NCBI GenBank assembly: GCA_024710005.1
Contig: JANJVQ010000020.1
Span: 1 to 64,000, forward strand
Direction of reading: 5' to 3'
Length of the DNA: 64,000 nt
From: Paludibacter sp.
GTDB lineage: Bacteria; Bacteroidota; Bacteroidia; Bacteroidales; Paludibacteraceae
A model generated the notes under the pieces. That model saw only the letters and a list, made by a program, of their open reading frames with translations. It searched no databases and was not told the origin of the DNA. Numbering within the stretch: position 1 is the first letter of the stretch; every line of letters begins with the position of its first letter. Positions 27,869-36,808 of the stretch are shown here, piece by piece. Both the position numbers and the translations under genes were made by a program.

Positions 27869-28570
27869 TTATTTTGAAGGTTCTGCAATCAGTTCGTCAG
27901 CTACTACTTTCCCATCTTCCAGCCTGATGATGCGTTTGAGATAGGAGATTACTTTTTCATCGTGGGTCGCGAACACGAAGCTGGTCTTCAATTCTTCATT
28001 GAGTTTCAGCATGGTTTGCAGGATGTTATGCGAATTCTTCGAATCTAAGTTGGCGGTGGGCTCATCGGCCAACACCAAACTCGGGCGTTTCACCATGGCA
28101 CGGGCAATAGCTACGCGCTGACATTCACCTCCCGAGAGCTGTGCCGGCCGGGATTTTACTTTGTCCGTCAACCCCACCCATTTCAGGGTTTCCATTACCC
28201 TTTCTTTGCGTTCTTCCGCGGTCATGTTTAGTAACAATAGTGGGAATTCCACATTTTCGAATACGGTATAAACCGGCAAGAGGTTATAACTCTGGAAGAT
28301 AAAACCAAGTTCTTCTTTGCGAAGCTTGGCTGCCTCTTTGGGGGTTAGTTTACCAACTGAGCGTTGCAGCACCACCACCTCACCGTCCGATGGCACATCC
28401 AATGAGCCGATGATATTCAGCAGGGTGGTTTTACCCGAACCGCTCGGTCCGACCAATCCGGCAAATTCACCTTCAGCAAATTGCAAACTGACATCCTTCA
28501 GGGCGGTGAAAAACCCTGTTCCAACGGGAAAATTCTTTGTCAGATTTTTTACATCAACGATTGTTTTCAT
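27869..28570 (-). CDS. ABC transporter ATP-binding protein, LolD/MacB type
   Basis: A 233-residue ATPase with Walker A GPSGSGKTT (about 40-48), Q-loop FIFQSYNLLPV, signature LSGGECQRVAIARAM, Walker B LVLADEPTANLD and switch His in FATHDE. The lineage is the LolD/MacB/FtsE group that works with FtsX-like permeases. Its two permease partners follow directly. Powers the exporter of the TetR-controlled operon. Confidence 0.96.
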   Translation of the reverse strand: MKTIVDVKNLTKNFPVGTGFFTALKDVSLQFAEGEFAGLVGPSGSGKTTLLNIIGSLDVPSDGEVVVLQRSVGKLTPKEAAKLRKEELGFIFQSYNLLPVYTVFENVEFPLLLLNMTAEERKERVMETLKWVGLTDKVKSRPAQLSGGECQRVAIARAMVKRPSLVLADEPTANLDSKNSHNILQTMLKLNEELKTSFVFATHDEKVISYLKRIIRLEDGKVVADELIAEPSK

Positions 28571-28584
28571 GTTTTAATTTTTTT

Positions 28585-28643
28585 TGTCGCCAGTCACCAG
28601 TCACCAGTCGCCGGTCTGGTGTCCGGTGTCCGGTGTCCGGCGT
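28585..28643. repeat. Intergenic CCAGTCACCAGTC / GGTGTCCGG tandem repeats
   Basis: Three to four CACCAGTC-type units are followed by three GGTGTCC units, together an imperfect inverted repeat, in the gap between the outer-membrane-protein gene and the ATPase gene. Same repeat family as 18717-18744 and 24371-24479. Confidence 0.6.
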
Positions 28644-29810
28644 CTAAAAGTATATATTAATCATAAATTGCACCCCCTTGCCTGCATATAAATTCCGGCC
28701 TTGCGTTTGTAAAACCGGCAGGTTATAATTCACAGGATTCCAGTATGCCATCAGGTACAGCGAGATATTATCATAAGTACGACTCCAGGTCAGGTAATTG
28801 AGCCACATGCTGTTTGCTCCGGCAGGTAGAAAAAACACCATACCCGACAGGTTATCCAACAACGAAACCGGATAAGTCAGCATACTACCCACTAACTGCG
28901 CGCTTGCTCCGCCTGCAAATAACTTATCGCCTGTGTGATAGCGGAAATACTCCAGCGTAACCCCCAATCCGTTCCCTATCGGCAGCGTATAGTCGGCACC
29001 TACATTCAGCATATCCGTTTTAGTTGGTATGCTCAGGGTGTTATCCTGCAATAAACTTATACTCGACTCGAACCACACCCCGATTTCGACATCCCATTTC
29101 CCATTCAACCCGATGCGGTTCTCAGCTAATTCGACTGAAGGAAAAGGCAAATTATACATATTATGATCTGACTGCAAGGTACGGTGATGGTAACTTAACC
29201 CCACTTCACCCGGACCGGCCGGATGCTCAATCCGTCCTCCGAATTCCGGTTTCCATAAAGATGATCCAAATAACTCGTAGCCTTTTGGTTTCTCATTACC
29301 CAACATACCCCATAACCAAATATTCGCGTTGCTTTCAAAATAATACTTCCCCAACACGGCATATACACCATCGGTCAGTTGCAGCGGATCACGCACATCC
29401 ATGCCATCGAACCACATCAACGGACGAAACAACTTTGCCGAGCCGAAATTTATCTTTTGCAGTCCGGCCCGAATCTCGAATTGATCATTCGCGTACCTGC
29501 CCCAAATGCGATAAGGTTTTATTTGTCCGGTGGTGTCCACTAAATTTCCCTTTTCATAAGTAAGACTACCATTAATATTCAACGATGCCTCAAAATCGAC
29601 ATAAGATTGTTTTTTAAAATCAAATTTCCCGGTCAGGGTCGGCACAAACCTGCCTCCGGGTTGTATAACAGATGGATTCTCAAACTGAGCAGTTGTCCAG
29701 AGTACCGCCTGCCCATTAAATGCAACACCAGCCTTATCTTCTGCTGAAAGCAAAAGTATACCTGTGCAAAATAACAATCCTATAAGTATCGACTTAGTTT
29801 TCATCGTCAT
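28644..29810 (-). CDS. Outer-membrane beta-barrel protein (porin-like) of the exporter operon
   Basis: A 388-residue protein with a signal peptide (MKTKSILIGLLFCTGILLLS) and an aromatic-rich, alternating sequence ending in GVQFMINIYF, as in outer-membrane barrels. The layout resembles DUF1302-like barrels: KPYRIWGRYANDQFEIRAGL, FGSAKLFRPLMWFDGMDV, RDPLQLTDGVYAVLGKYYF. The first ATG (29810) overlaps the TetR stop by one base (TAATG), which points to translational coupling; a second ATG is at 29804. In comparable operons such barrels accompany MMPL or ABC exporters and LolA-like carriers. Specific function unknown. Confidence 0.8.
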   Translation of the reverse strand: MTMKTKSILIGLLFCTGILLLSAEDKAGVAFNGQAVLWTTAQFENPSVIQPGGRFVPTLTGKFDFKKQSYVDFEASLNINGSLTYEKGNLVDTTGQIKPYRIWGRYANDQFEIRAGLQKINFGSAKLFRPLMWFDGMDVRDPLQLTDGVYAVLGKYYFESNANIWLWGMLGNEKPKGYELFGSSLWKPEFGGRIEHPAGPGEVGLSYHHRTLQSDHNMYNLPFPSVELAENRIGLNGKWDVEIGVWFESSISLLQDNTLSIPTKTDMLNVGADYTLPIGNGLGVTLEYFRYHTGDKLFAGGASAQLVGSMLTYPVSLLDNLSGMVFFLPAGANSMWLNYLTWSRTYDNISLYLMAYWNPVNYNLPVLQTQGRNLYAGKGVQFMINIYF

Positions 29811-30391
29811 TAATCATTAAGCACCTTTTCAATCGGCATGATGCCATAAACCAGCACCTGTGCTACCTGCTTCACCAATTCTTCGGCGCTGCCAAACAAC
29901 ATCATGGCTTCAGGTGCTTTCAGGATGTCCGCCATTTTACCATAGTACCACAGCACAAAATTCAGATTCAAATCAGGATTCATTTCTCCTCTGCGCTGAC
30001 CATCTTTTAGAAAATTCATCAGCAACAGCATCGATTCCTGCATCGTTTTTTTCCAGTACTCCATTATTTCAGTTGCCGCCGGATCAAAAATGTCCGCAAC
30101 AAATTCCATCGAAATACTTTTACTGAATTCAAACTTGAGTTCCATCGCTTTACTCATTTTCTCGGCAAAACTTCCCGGTCCGTCAATTAATATACGGAAA
30201 TCCTGCAAACTCTGTTTCGAAATCTCATCTACAATATACAGTACCAACGCATTCTTGTTATCATAAAAAGTATAGTATGTTTTCCGGCTCACATGGGCTT
30301 TTCTGCATATCTCATCAACCGTAACTTTCTTAAAACCATATTTTAAGAAAAGCTCTTTTGCTACCTGTTCAATCTTTTGTTTTTTAGTCAT
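29810..30391 (-). CDS. TetR-family transcriptional regulator
   Basis: A 193-residue TetR regulator. The N-terminal helix-turn-helix is clear: FLKYGFKKVTVDEICRKAHV then SRKTYYTFYDNKNALVLYIVDE (about residues 13-55). The rest is an all-helical ligand-binding domain. It heads an operon with the barrel protein, ABC exporter and LolA-like gene, and an inverted repeat overlapping its own promoter (30417-30456) suggests autorepression relieved by an unknown ligand, perhaps the exported compound. Confidence 0.93.
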   Translation of the reverse strand: MTKKQKIEQVAKELFLKYGFKKVTVDEICRKAHVSRKTYYTFYDNKNALVLYIVDEISKQSLQDFRILIDGPGSFAEKMSKAMELKFEFSKSISMEFVADIFDPAATEIMEYWKKTMQESMLLLMNFLKDGQRRGEMNPDLNLNFVLWYYGKMADILKAPEAMMLFGSAEELVKQVAQVLVYGIMPIEKVLND

Positions 30392-30416
30392 CGCAATAAA
30401 AGTAACATTTTCGGCT

Positions 30417-30456
30417 CAAAGTTACATATTTTGTTTACTTCGCAACTATATGTAAC
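30417..30456 (-). promoter_or_regulatory. TetR operon promoter and likely operator
   Basis: On the minus strand TTG (30445-30443) and TAACTTTG (30424-30417) are 18 bp apart and form a good promoter. A 9-bp inverted repeat, GTTACATAT (30421-30429) and ATATGTAAC (30448-30456), brackets the promoter, with one arm overlapping the -7 element. This is the expected position for an autorepressor site. Confidence 0.65.
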
Positions 30457-30522
30457 CCATAAACCTCGATATTTAACTTTTATTTAACACTTCTAATGAA
30501 TCATTCTATACCTGAGTCAAAA

Positions 30523-30549
30523 TTGAACCGCCAAGTTTCGGTATTTTTG
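30523..30549 (+). promoter_or_regulatory. Predicted recX promoter
   Basis: TTG at 30523-30525 and TATTTTTG at 30542-30549 (16-bp gap, slightly short for the consensus), 16 nt before the recX ATG at 30566. Transcription diverges from the TetR operon. Confidence 0.5.
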
Positions 30550-30565
30550 CGGAAACTTATTGCTG

Positions 30566-31024
30566 ATGAAATCCAACCCGCTGACATACGAAGAAGCACT
30601 CTACAAATCGGCTGCATATTGCTCACAATCTGAGCATTGTATATCCGAACTAAAGAACAAGCTGACACAATGGAGTGTCACGGAATCAGATCAGTTTAAG
30701 ATCATCCGGTATCTGAAAGAAGAAAAATACTTAGACGAAAAGCGGTTTGCCTTTGCCTATGTAAAAGATAAATTCAGGTACAACAAATGGGGCAAAATAA
30801 AAATCAGGCTGGAACTGCATCAAAAGAAAATTGAAAAAGAGCTGATTGAAGCGGCGCTTGAAGAAATAGATGAAGAAGAATACAAGGGAATGATTATCCG
30901 GTTGGCAAAAGAAAAAGAAAAGAAGCTGACCTATCGGAATGAATACGAAAGAAAAGGCAAACTGTACCGCTTTTTGGCGGGCAAAGGTTTCGAGATGGAC
31001 GTAATCAGTAAGATAATACAGTAA
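30566..31024 (+). CDS. recX: Regulatory protein RecX
   Basis: A 152-residue RecX, a modulator that binds RecA filaments and limits recombination. Three-helix repeats are visible: EALYKSAAYCSQSEHCISELKNKL-type first repeat, YLKEEKYLDEKRFAFAYVKDKF (the RecX core), and KIRLELHQKKIEKELIEAAL. The C-terminal GKLYRFLAGKGFEMDVI repeat completes it. The ATG at 30566 (MKSNPLTYEEA) is preferred to an in-frame TTG at 30560. recA is not in the window. Confidence 0.9.
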   Translation: MKSNPLTYEEALYKSAAYCSQSEHCISELKNKLTQWSVTESDQFKIIRYLKEEKYLDEKRFAFAYVKDKFRYNKWGKIKIRLELHQKKIEKELIEAALEEIDEEEYKGMIIRLAKEKEKKLTYRNEYERKGKLYRFLAGKGFEMDVISKIIQ

Positions 31025-31044
31025 GGGCGTATCGAATACGCCCT
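31024..31044. repeat. Hairpin at the end of recX (AGGGCGTAT type)
   Basis: AGGGCGTAT (31024-31032) and its reverse complement ATACGCCCT (31036-31044) with a 3-nt loop, starting on the last base of the recX stop codon. It resembles dispersed GTAGGGCGTA-type elements and could serve as a transcript end, though no T-tract follows. Confidence 0.65.
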
Positions 31045-31082
31045 ACACACATATCAACACACGCCACTACACATAACAACAA

Positions 31083-32603
31083 ATGAAACTCAATACAAAA
31101 AAAATATCAGACAGCTTTCTCGGCATGGTGGAAAAAGGAGGCAATGCACTTCCCCACCCTGCTGCACTTTTCGCGCTTTTCGCGCTGGGCACCCTCGTTC
31201 TATCGGGAATTGCAGCTGGGCTGGGCTGGCAGGGGATTAATCCTGCTACCGGTGAAACCATCCATGCAGTGAACTTGCTTTCGGTTGAGGGTTTGCACCG
31301 TATCTTGTTGGAGATGGTGACAAACTACACAGGATTTGCTCCGTTGGGAATCGTAATGGTGGCCATGCTGGGCGTGGGTATTGCCAACAGCAGCGGATTA
31401 GTCAAGGCTTTTGTAAACTCCATGCTGCTCAAAGCGCCACGTAAAATGATTACGTTCGCGGTTGTTTTTACCGGCATCATTTCCAACATTGCTTCCGATC
31501 TGGGTTACATCGTGATTATCCCGATGGCGGGTGTTATTTTTCATTCCTTAGGCAGACACCCGATTGCAGGTATGTCGGCAGCTTTTGCCGGTGTGAGTGG
31601 CGGATTCAGCGCCAACCTGCTTATTGGCACTATCGACCCTTTGTTGGCCGGTTTATCGACAGAAGCCGCTACCATCATCAATCCGGGTTATTATGTGATG
31701 CCGACTGCCAACTATTATTTTATGGTGGTTTCCACTTTCGTTATTGCTTTTGCTGGTACCTGGGTGACTTCAGCCTGGGTGGAACCGCGGCTCGGGGTGT
31801 ACAAGGGTGGTATACAGCAGGAAGAAATTAAAAACCTCACTGTTCAGGAGAAAAAAGGATTAAGATGTACCTTGGTTACCTTATTAATATGGAGCGCCAT
31901 TTTCGCAGCCGCACTTTTACCTGAAAATGGTATCCTGAGAGGAGCTGATAATTCAATTTTGCATTCTCCCCTGCTGAAAGGGTTCATTTCTGTATTGTTT
32001 TTGGTAGCCGGCTCATTGGGTATCGTATATGGTTACGTAGCGGGGACTTTCAAAAAACATGAGGATGTTATCAATGGCATGACCGATAGCTTCAAGGAAT
32101 TGATTGCCTTCCTTGTACTGGTATTCTTTGCCGCCCAGTTCGTTGCCTGGTTCAAGTGGAGTAATCTCGGGCTGCTCATCGCGATTCAGGGTGCCGGCTG
32201 GATTCAAAGCATGAACGTTGGACTGATTCCGCTGGTCATCATGTTCATTTTATTCGCTGGTTTCATCAACCTTTTCATGGGTAGCGCTTCGGCTAAATGG
32301 GCCATACTCGGACCGGTGTTCATCCCGATTTTCATGTTGCTCGGTTATTCTCCGGAATTATCACAGGCGGTGTATCGTGTCGGCGATAGTGTTACCAACA
32401 TCATCTCCCCCATGATGAGTTATTTCGCGTTGATTATTGTTTTCTATCAGAAATACGACAAGAAAGCAGGCATCGGCACCATCATCGCTACCATGCTTCC
32501 GTATTCAGTCGCGTTTTTCGTAGTTTGGACTGCACTGTTAATACTATGGATCTGGCTTGGGATTCCACTGGGACCTGATGCGGGGTTGTTTTATCAACGA
32601 TAA
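31083..32603 (+). CDS. AbgT-family transporter
   Basis: A 506-residue polytopic protein of the AbgT family (p-aminobenzoyl-glutamate importers and, in characterised homologues, antimetabolite exporters). Characteristic blocks: the N-terminal VEKGGNALPHPAALFALFAL, GFAPLGIVMVAMLGVGIANSSGL, SNIASDLGYIVIIPMAG, FSANLLIGTIDPLLAGLS and the C-terminal GSASAKWAILGPVFIPIFM. About 11-12 membrane segments, normal length. Stands alone between recX and era; era is convergent and begins 1 bp after it. Confidence 0.94.
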   Translation: MKLNTKKISDSFLGMVEKGGNALPHPAALFALFALGTLVLSGIAAGLGWQGINPATGETIHAVNLLSVEGLHRILLEMVTNYTGFAPLGIVMVAMLGVGIANSSGLVKAFVNSMLLKAPRKMITFAVVFTGIISNIASDLGYIVIIPMAGVIFHSLGRHPIAGMSAAFAGVSGGFSANLLIGTIDPLLAGLSTEAATIINPGYYVMPTANYYFMVVSTFVIAFAGTWVTSAWVEPRLGVYKGGIQQEEIKNLTVQEKKGLRCTLVTLLIWSAIFAAALLPENGILRGADNSILHSPLLKGFISVLFLVAGSLGIVYGYVAGTFKKHEDVINGMTDSFKELIAFLVLVFFAAQFVAWFKWSNLGLLIAIQGAGWIQSMNVGLIPLVIMFILFAGFINLFMGSASAKWAILGPVFIPIFMLLGYSPELSQAVYRVGDSVTNIISPMMSYFALIIVFYQKYDKKAGIGTIIATMLPYSVAFFVVWTALLILWIWLGIPLGPDAGLFYQR

Positions 32604-32604
32604 A

Positions 32605-33486
32605 TCAATCCAACTGATACCCGAACCCCCGCAGTTTCATCTCCTTATTCCGCCAGTCTTTCTCGACTTTCACGTAAAGCTCGAGAAAGACTTTCTTTTC
32701 GAAAAATGCTTCGAGGTCTTTGCGCGCATCAGTGCCTACTTTTTTCAGTGATTTTCCGCCATGACCGATGATGATGCCTTTCTGGGAATCACGCTCTACA
32801 TTGATGACAGCATTGATTCGAATCAGTTTGTCTTCTTCCTGAAATTGCTCCACCACCACTTCCACCGCATAGGGAATCTCTTTGTCGTAGTGTAGTAGAA
32901 TCTTTTCTCTTATAATTTCATTCACAAAAAAGCGTGCCGGCTTATCTGTGAGCTGGTCTTTCTCAAAAAACGGCGGAGACTCAGGCAGCAATTCTTTTAT
33001 CCGGTTAAACAGGGGTGTCACGTTGAATTTCTCCAACGCCGATATCGGGAAAATTTCTGCCCGGGGTAATAATTGTTTCCATTTATCAACCAGCGCTTCC
33101 AGTTTTTCCTGGTTAATCAAATCGATTTTATTGATAATCAGAATCAGATAAGCGGGATTCTCCTTTACCTTTTCGATAAAATCTGCATTTTTTTCGTTTG
33201 AATCAATGACATCTGTAACATATAATAACACATCTGCATCTGTTAAAGCAGAATTCGAAAATTTACGCATAGATTCCTGCAAACGATAATTAGGCTTCAA
33301 CACGCCGGGGGTATCAGAATATACTATCTGAAAATCATCGCCGTTGACAATGCCCAGGATACGATGACGGGTGGTCTGTGCTTTCGATGTAATGATGGAA
33401 ATCCGCTCCCCTACAAGGGCGTTCATGAGTGTCGATTTTCCGACATTGGGATTACCGACGATATTTACAAAACCTGATTTATGCAT
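32605..33486 (-). CDS. era: GTPase Era
   Basis: A 293-residue Era GTPase, needed for 16S rRNA maturation and small-subunit assembly. G1 GNPNVGKS (11-18), G2 AQTTRHRI, G3 DTPG (58-61), G4 NKID (119-122), then the C-terminal KH domain with IIGHGGKSLKKVG and LFLELYVKVEKDWR. The ATG at 33486 (MHKSGFVNIVG) fits the family N-terminus; an in-frame ATT further up at 33495 is unlikely. Normal length. Confidence 0.97.
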   Translation of the reverse strand: MHKSGFVNIVGNPNVGKSTLMNALVGERISIITSKAQTTRHRILGIVNGDDFQIVYSDTPGVLKPNYRLQESMRKFSNSALTDADVLLYVTDVIDSNEKNADFIEKVKENPAYLILIINKIDLINQEKLEALVDKWKQLLPRAEIFPISALEKFNVTPLFNRIKELLPESPPFFEKDQLTDKPARFFVNEIIREKILLHYDKEIPYAVEVVVEQFQEEDKLIRINAVINVERDSQKGIIIGHGGKSLKKVGTDARKDLEAFFEKKVFLELYVKVEKDWRNKEMKLRGFGYQLD

Positions 33487-33615
33487 AATAAACAATATTA
33501 ACCGAATGGCTGTTTATACTCATCAACAGGGATGTATAAACAAGTTAGTTCAAAAAAAATAACATGCAAAGATAATTTAAAATAGTTATAAGGATGTTAT
33601 AATCTATATTTTTCT

Positions 33616-33623
33616 TATCTTTG
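33616..33623 (+). promoter_or_regulatory. Predicted -7 element of the histidine kinase gene
   Basis: TATCTTTG matches TAnnTTTG exactly and lies about 20 nt upstream of the ATG at 33643. Confidence 0.6.
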
Positions 33624-33642
33624 AACCCCAAATTAACAATCA

Positions 33643-34809
33643 ATGCGCAAGTTATTTTCTACCCTTAAAATGCAGGAAATATCACAACACCTTAAATTGA
33701 TATTTATCATTATCGGTGCGGGGATTGTGGTCGCATCTACCTACTTCAGCAACAAACTCGGCAACTCGCTGGCACAGGAAGAAAAGAGAAAGATCGAAAT
33801 CTGGGCCGAAGCAACCCGCCAGTTAATCTTAGCCGACGAAACAACGAATCTTGATTTTATCATCTCCATTATAGAAGGAAATAAAACGATACCCGTTATT
33901 TTAGTCGACGAAAAGGACAACCTGCTATCATCCAAAAACGTAAAAGAGCCACTAAATGATGTCGATGGTTTTTACCGCAAGGAAATCAACCGGCTGAAAC
34001 ATAAAAACCCGGCCATCGAGGTGAAGCTGGGCGACAGTTCCCAGTACATATATTACGATGATTCCTTGTTGTTAAAACAGCTGTATTACTTCCCCTATGT
34101 ACAGTTGGGTATCATTTTCTTTTTCATGCTGATGGCTTTTGTTGCTTTTTCGAGTACCAAGAAAGCCGAGCAAAACAGGGTATGGGTAGGGTTATCCAAA
34201 GAAACGGCCCACCAGTTGGGCACTCCTATTTCTTCGTTACTGGCCTGGGTTGATTTATTAAAGATGAAGCACGAGGAAGATAAGATGATTGGGGAGATGT
34301 CGAAAGACGTGAACCGCCTGCGCATCATCGCCGAAAGGTTCTCGAAAATCGGCTCTGTGCCCGACCTGCAACTGGTTAGTCTGAACGAGACCATCCTGAA
34401 CGCGGTGCAATATATATCCAACAGAACATCTCAAAAGGTAAAAATTCAATGTCATTTCCCCGATAAGAATCACATTTTCATCAAACTCAACGTACCACTG
34501 TTCGAATGGGTGATCGAGAATTTATGTAAAAACTCCATCGACGCCATGGATGGCAGCGGGAAAATATATCTTTACATCACGAAAACCGATAAAGAATGTT
34601 TGATTGACGTGAAAGATACCGGAAAAGGTATCGAGAGAAGAAATTACAGGGCTATCTTTACTCCCGGCTTTACAACCAAAAGCAGGGGCTGGGGGTTGGG
34701 ACTTTCACTCGCTAAAAGAATCATCGAGGAATATCACAACGGGAAGATTTTTGTTAAGAGTTCGGAAGTCAATGTTGGCACAACCATCCGGATTATCCTG
34801 AAAGCATAA
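33643..34809 (+). CDS. Sensor histidine kinase
   Basis: A 388-residue membrane histidine kinase. Two membrane segments (about 17-35 and 150-170) enclose a ~110-residue periplasmic sensor. The H-box SKETAHQLGTPISSLL contains the phosphorylated His190; the ATPase domain has ENLCKNSIDAMDG (N-box), DTGKGI (G1), TPGFTTKSRGWGLGLSLAKRI (F and G2). No response regulator is adjacent, so it is an orphan kinase here. The signal sensed is unknown. It precedes the DUF177-rpmF-fabH operon. Confidence 0.94.
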   Translation: MRKLFSTLKMQEISQHLKLIFIIIGAGIVVASTYFSNKLGNSLAQEEKRKIEIWAEATRQLILADETTNLDFIISIIEGNKTIPVILVDEKDNLLSSKNVKEPLNDVDGFYRKEINRLKHKNPAIEVKLGDSSQYIYYDDSLLLKQLYYFPYVQLGIIFFFMLMAFVAFSSTKKAEQNRVWVGLSKETAHQLGTPISSLLAWVDLLKMKHEEDKMIGEMSKDVNRLRIIAERFSKIGSVPDLQLVSLNETILNAVQYISNRTSQKVKIQCHFPDKNHIFIKLNVPLFEWVIENLCKNSIDAMDGSGKIYLYITKTDKECLIDVKDTGKGIERRNYRAIFTPGFTTKSRGWGLGLSLAKRIIEEYHNGKIFVKSSEVNVGTTIRIILKA

Positions 34810-34887
34810 TGTCAGCTTCAGACGCCGTTTTTTCGCTATATAAGGTTAATATTTTCAGTATATGTTTTATATTCACCAAACTTTTTG

Positions 34888-34895
34888 TACTTTTG
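34888..34895 (+). promoter_or_regulatory. Predicted -7 element of the DUF177-rpmF-fabH operon
   Basis: TACTTTTG matches TAnnTTTG about 29 nt before the ATG at 34924. The -33 region is less clear. Confidence 0.55.
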
Positions 34896-34923
34896 CACGG
34901 TTTTTTAAGCACATCAAGTAACT

Positions 34924-35499
34924 ATGTCTAAATTCGGACAATACAACATCATATTAAAGGAAATTGTAGACGGCGTTCGGGTTTTCGAATTTGATTTGGA
35001 CGACACCTACTTTGCCAAGATTGACAGTCCCGAGGTAAAAAAAGGGAAAGTAAAAGCGAAAGTAAGCGTTCAGAAAAAAATCGCGACATACGAACTGGCA
35101 TTTAAGCTGGAAGGAATTATCCTGATTCCGTGTAACCGTTGTCTGGATGACATGGAGCAGGCTATAAAGCATGAAGAAAAGATCGAAGTAAAATTCGGTA
35201 GCACTTATGCTGAAGAAAACGAAATCGTGGTCGTACCGGAAGCCGAGGGTAGTATCAACATCGCCTGGTTCCTGTACGAATTCATTGTGTTGAACATACC
35301 GATCAAACACGTTCATCCTCCGGGAGAATGTAACAAGACTATGGTCGATAAGCTGAAACGCCACATTACCCGTCAGAAAGACGACACAGAAGACAACGGA
35401 TTGTTTGATGGTGACGATGATGACGATTCAATAGAAGAAGATGTACAGGTTGACCCACGTTGGGAAAGTCTGCAAAATATAAACTTTGATAATAATTAA
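34924..35499 (+). CDS. DUF177 (YceD-like) protein
   Basis: A 191-residue protein of the DUF177/YceD family, which is almost always encoded just before rpmF and is thought to help ribosome or rRNA biogenesis. Typical block: LIPCNRCLDDMEQAIKHEEKIEVKFG with the paired cysteine region. The acidic C-terminus (GDDDDDSIEEDVQVDPRWESLQNI) ends in the family's DPRWxxL motif. L32 follows after 15 bp. Confidence 0.92.
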   Translation: MSKFGQYNIILKEIVDGVRVFEFDLDDTYFAKIDSPEVKKGKVKAKVSVQKKIATYELAFKLEGIILIPCNRCLDDMEQAIKHEEKIEVKFGSTYAEENEIVVVPEAEGSINIAWFLYEFIVLNIPIKHVHPPGECNKTMVDKLKRHITRQKDDTEDNGLFDGDDDDDSIEEDVQVDPRWESLQNINFDNN

Positions 35500-35514
35500 T
35501 TTAAACATACAACA

Positions 35515-35700
35515 ATGGCACATCCTAAAAGAAAACACTCGAAAACCCGCACAGCGAAGAGAAGAACGCACTACAAAGCGGAAGCTCCCACACTGGCAGT
35601 TTGTCCTAACTGCGGTGCACAACACATCTACCACACCATTTGTGGAGAATGTGGCTACTACAGAGGAAAATTAGCTATCGAAAAAACCGTAACTGTTTAA
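35515..35700 (+). CDS. rpmF: 50S ribosomal protein L32
   Basis: A 61-residue ribosomal protein L32: basic N-terminus ([20 protein letters not shown]) and a C-terminal zinc ribbon with CPNCG and CGECG pairs. It lies between DUF177 and fabH; the next ATG is 2 nt after its stop, so the three genes are surely one operon. Confidence 0.98.
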   Translation: MAHPKRKHSKTRTAKRRTHYKAEAPTLAVCPNCGAQHIYHTICGECGYYRGKLAIEKTVTV

Positions 35701-35701
35701 T

Positions 35702-36691
35702 ATGTCGAAAATTCATGCAGTTATCACTGGTGTAGGCGGATATGTCCCGGAATATATCCTGGACAATCACGAACTGAGCACCATGATGGACACCAGTGAC
35801 GAATGGATTACCACACGTGTTGGTATTAAGGAACGTCGTATTCTGAAAGAACCGAACACCGGAACTTCTTACATGGCTGTTAAAGCTGCACAAGAATTGT
35901 TTGCGAAAACGGGTACTAAACCGGAAGAAATTGATCTCATCCTGGTGGCAACAACCACGCCTGATTATATTTTCCCTTCCTGCGCCGCTGTAGTGGCCGA
36001 CAAGCTGGGAATTAAAAACGCGCTGGCCTTCGACTTGCAGGCTGCGTGCTCGGGTTTTATCGTTGCGCTTACCAATGCGGCCAGTTTCATTGAATCGGGA
36101 CGCTATAAAAAGATATTGGTTTTTGGTGCAGAGAAAATGTCGTCTATTACCAATTACGACGATCGTACCACCGCCCCTTTGTTTGGCGATGGCGCAGGTG
36201 TCGTACTGGTAGAACCTACCACGGAAGAAATAGGTGTAATGGACTCGCTGATTTACACCGATGGTTCGGGCGGTAAACACCTGATGCTGAAAGCCGGCGG
36301 TTCTGCTTATCCTGCTTCTGCTGAAACAGTTGAAAAGAAAGAACATTCGGTTTACCAGGAAGGTCAGTATGTATTTAAACATGCCGTGACCAACATGGCC
36401 GGTATTTCTGGCGACATCATGGATAAAAACAACCTGAAATCGGAAGACATCAACTGGTTGATTCCGCATCAGGCTAACTTACGCATCATCGATGCCGTGG
36501 TGAGCCGCACCGGGGTTCCTTACGAACGGGTAATCATTAACATCGAAAAATACGGAAATACCTCTGCCGCTACCATTCCTATTTGTATCTGGGAATCTGA
36601 AAAGAAATTCGAAAAAGGAGACAACATCATCCTTACCGCTTTCGGAGCCGGATTCACCTGGGGAGCAGTGTGGTTGAAGTGGGGATGCTAA
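35702..36691 (+). CDS. fabH: Beta-ketoacyl-ACP synthase III
   Basis: A 329-residue KAS III that condenses acetyl-CoA (or branched acyl-CoA) with malonyl-ACP to start fatty-acid synthesis. The catalytic triad is complete: Cys116 (LQAACSGF), His256 ([10 protein letters not shown]) and Asn286 ([12 protein letters not shown]); the C-terminal [13 protein letters not shown] is normal. The common rpmF-plsX-fabH order lacks plsX here. A shared hairpin (36746-36788) separates it from the convergent pfp gene. Confidence 0.97.
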   Translation: MSKIHAVITGVGGYVPEYILDNHELSTMMDTSDEWITTRVGIKERRILKEPNTGTSYMAVKAAQELFAKTGTKPEEIDLILVATTTPDYIFPSCAAVVADKLGIKNALAFDLQAACSGFIVALTNAASFIESGRYKKILVFGAEKMSSITNYDDRTTAPLFGDGAGVVLVEPTTEEIGVMDSLIYTDGSGGKHLMLKAGGSAYPASAETVEKKEHSVYQEGQYVFKHAVTNMAGISGDIMDKNNLKSEDINWLIPHQANLRIIDAVVSRTGVPYERVIINIEKYGNTSAATIPICIWESEKKFEKGDNIILTAFGAGFTWGAVWLKWGC

Positions 36692-36745
36692 TGAAGCGAA
36701 AAGCGGAAAACTGAAAGCGGATAGCAGAAGTTCACGAACAATATA

Positions 36746-36788
36746 AAAAGCGGAAAACTGTATGATTAAACATTAGTTTTCCGCTTTT
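36746..36788. terminator. Bidirectional hairpin between fabH and pfp
   Basis: AAAAGCGGAAAACT (36746-36759) pairs perfectly with AGTTTTCCGCTTTT (36775-36788) around a 15-nt loop, between converging genes. Copies of the AGCGGAAAACTGAAAGCGG repeat type flank it (36694-36720 and 36789-36808), so a dispersed repeat appears to be used as the terminator. T-rich stem ends are present on both strands. Confidence 0.7.
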
Positions 36789-36808
36789 CGTTTTCAGCTT
36801 TCAGCTAA

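Noticed and set aside
35675-36469. Long open frame antisense to fabH
   Set aside because: It lies wholly opposite fabH and rpmF, has no start region of its own and its protein is low-complexity with no known domain; a shadow of fabH codon use.
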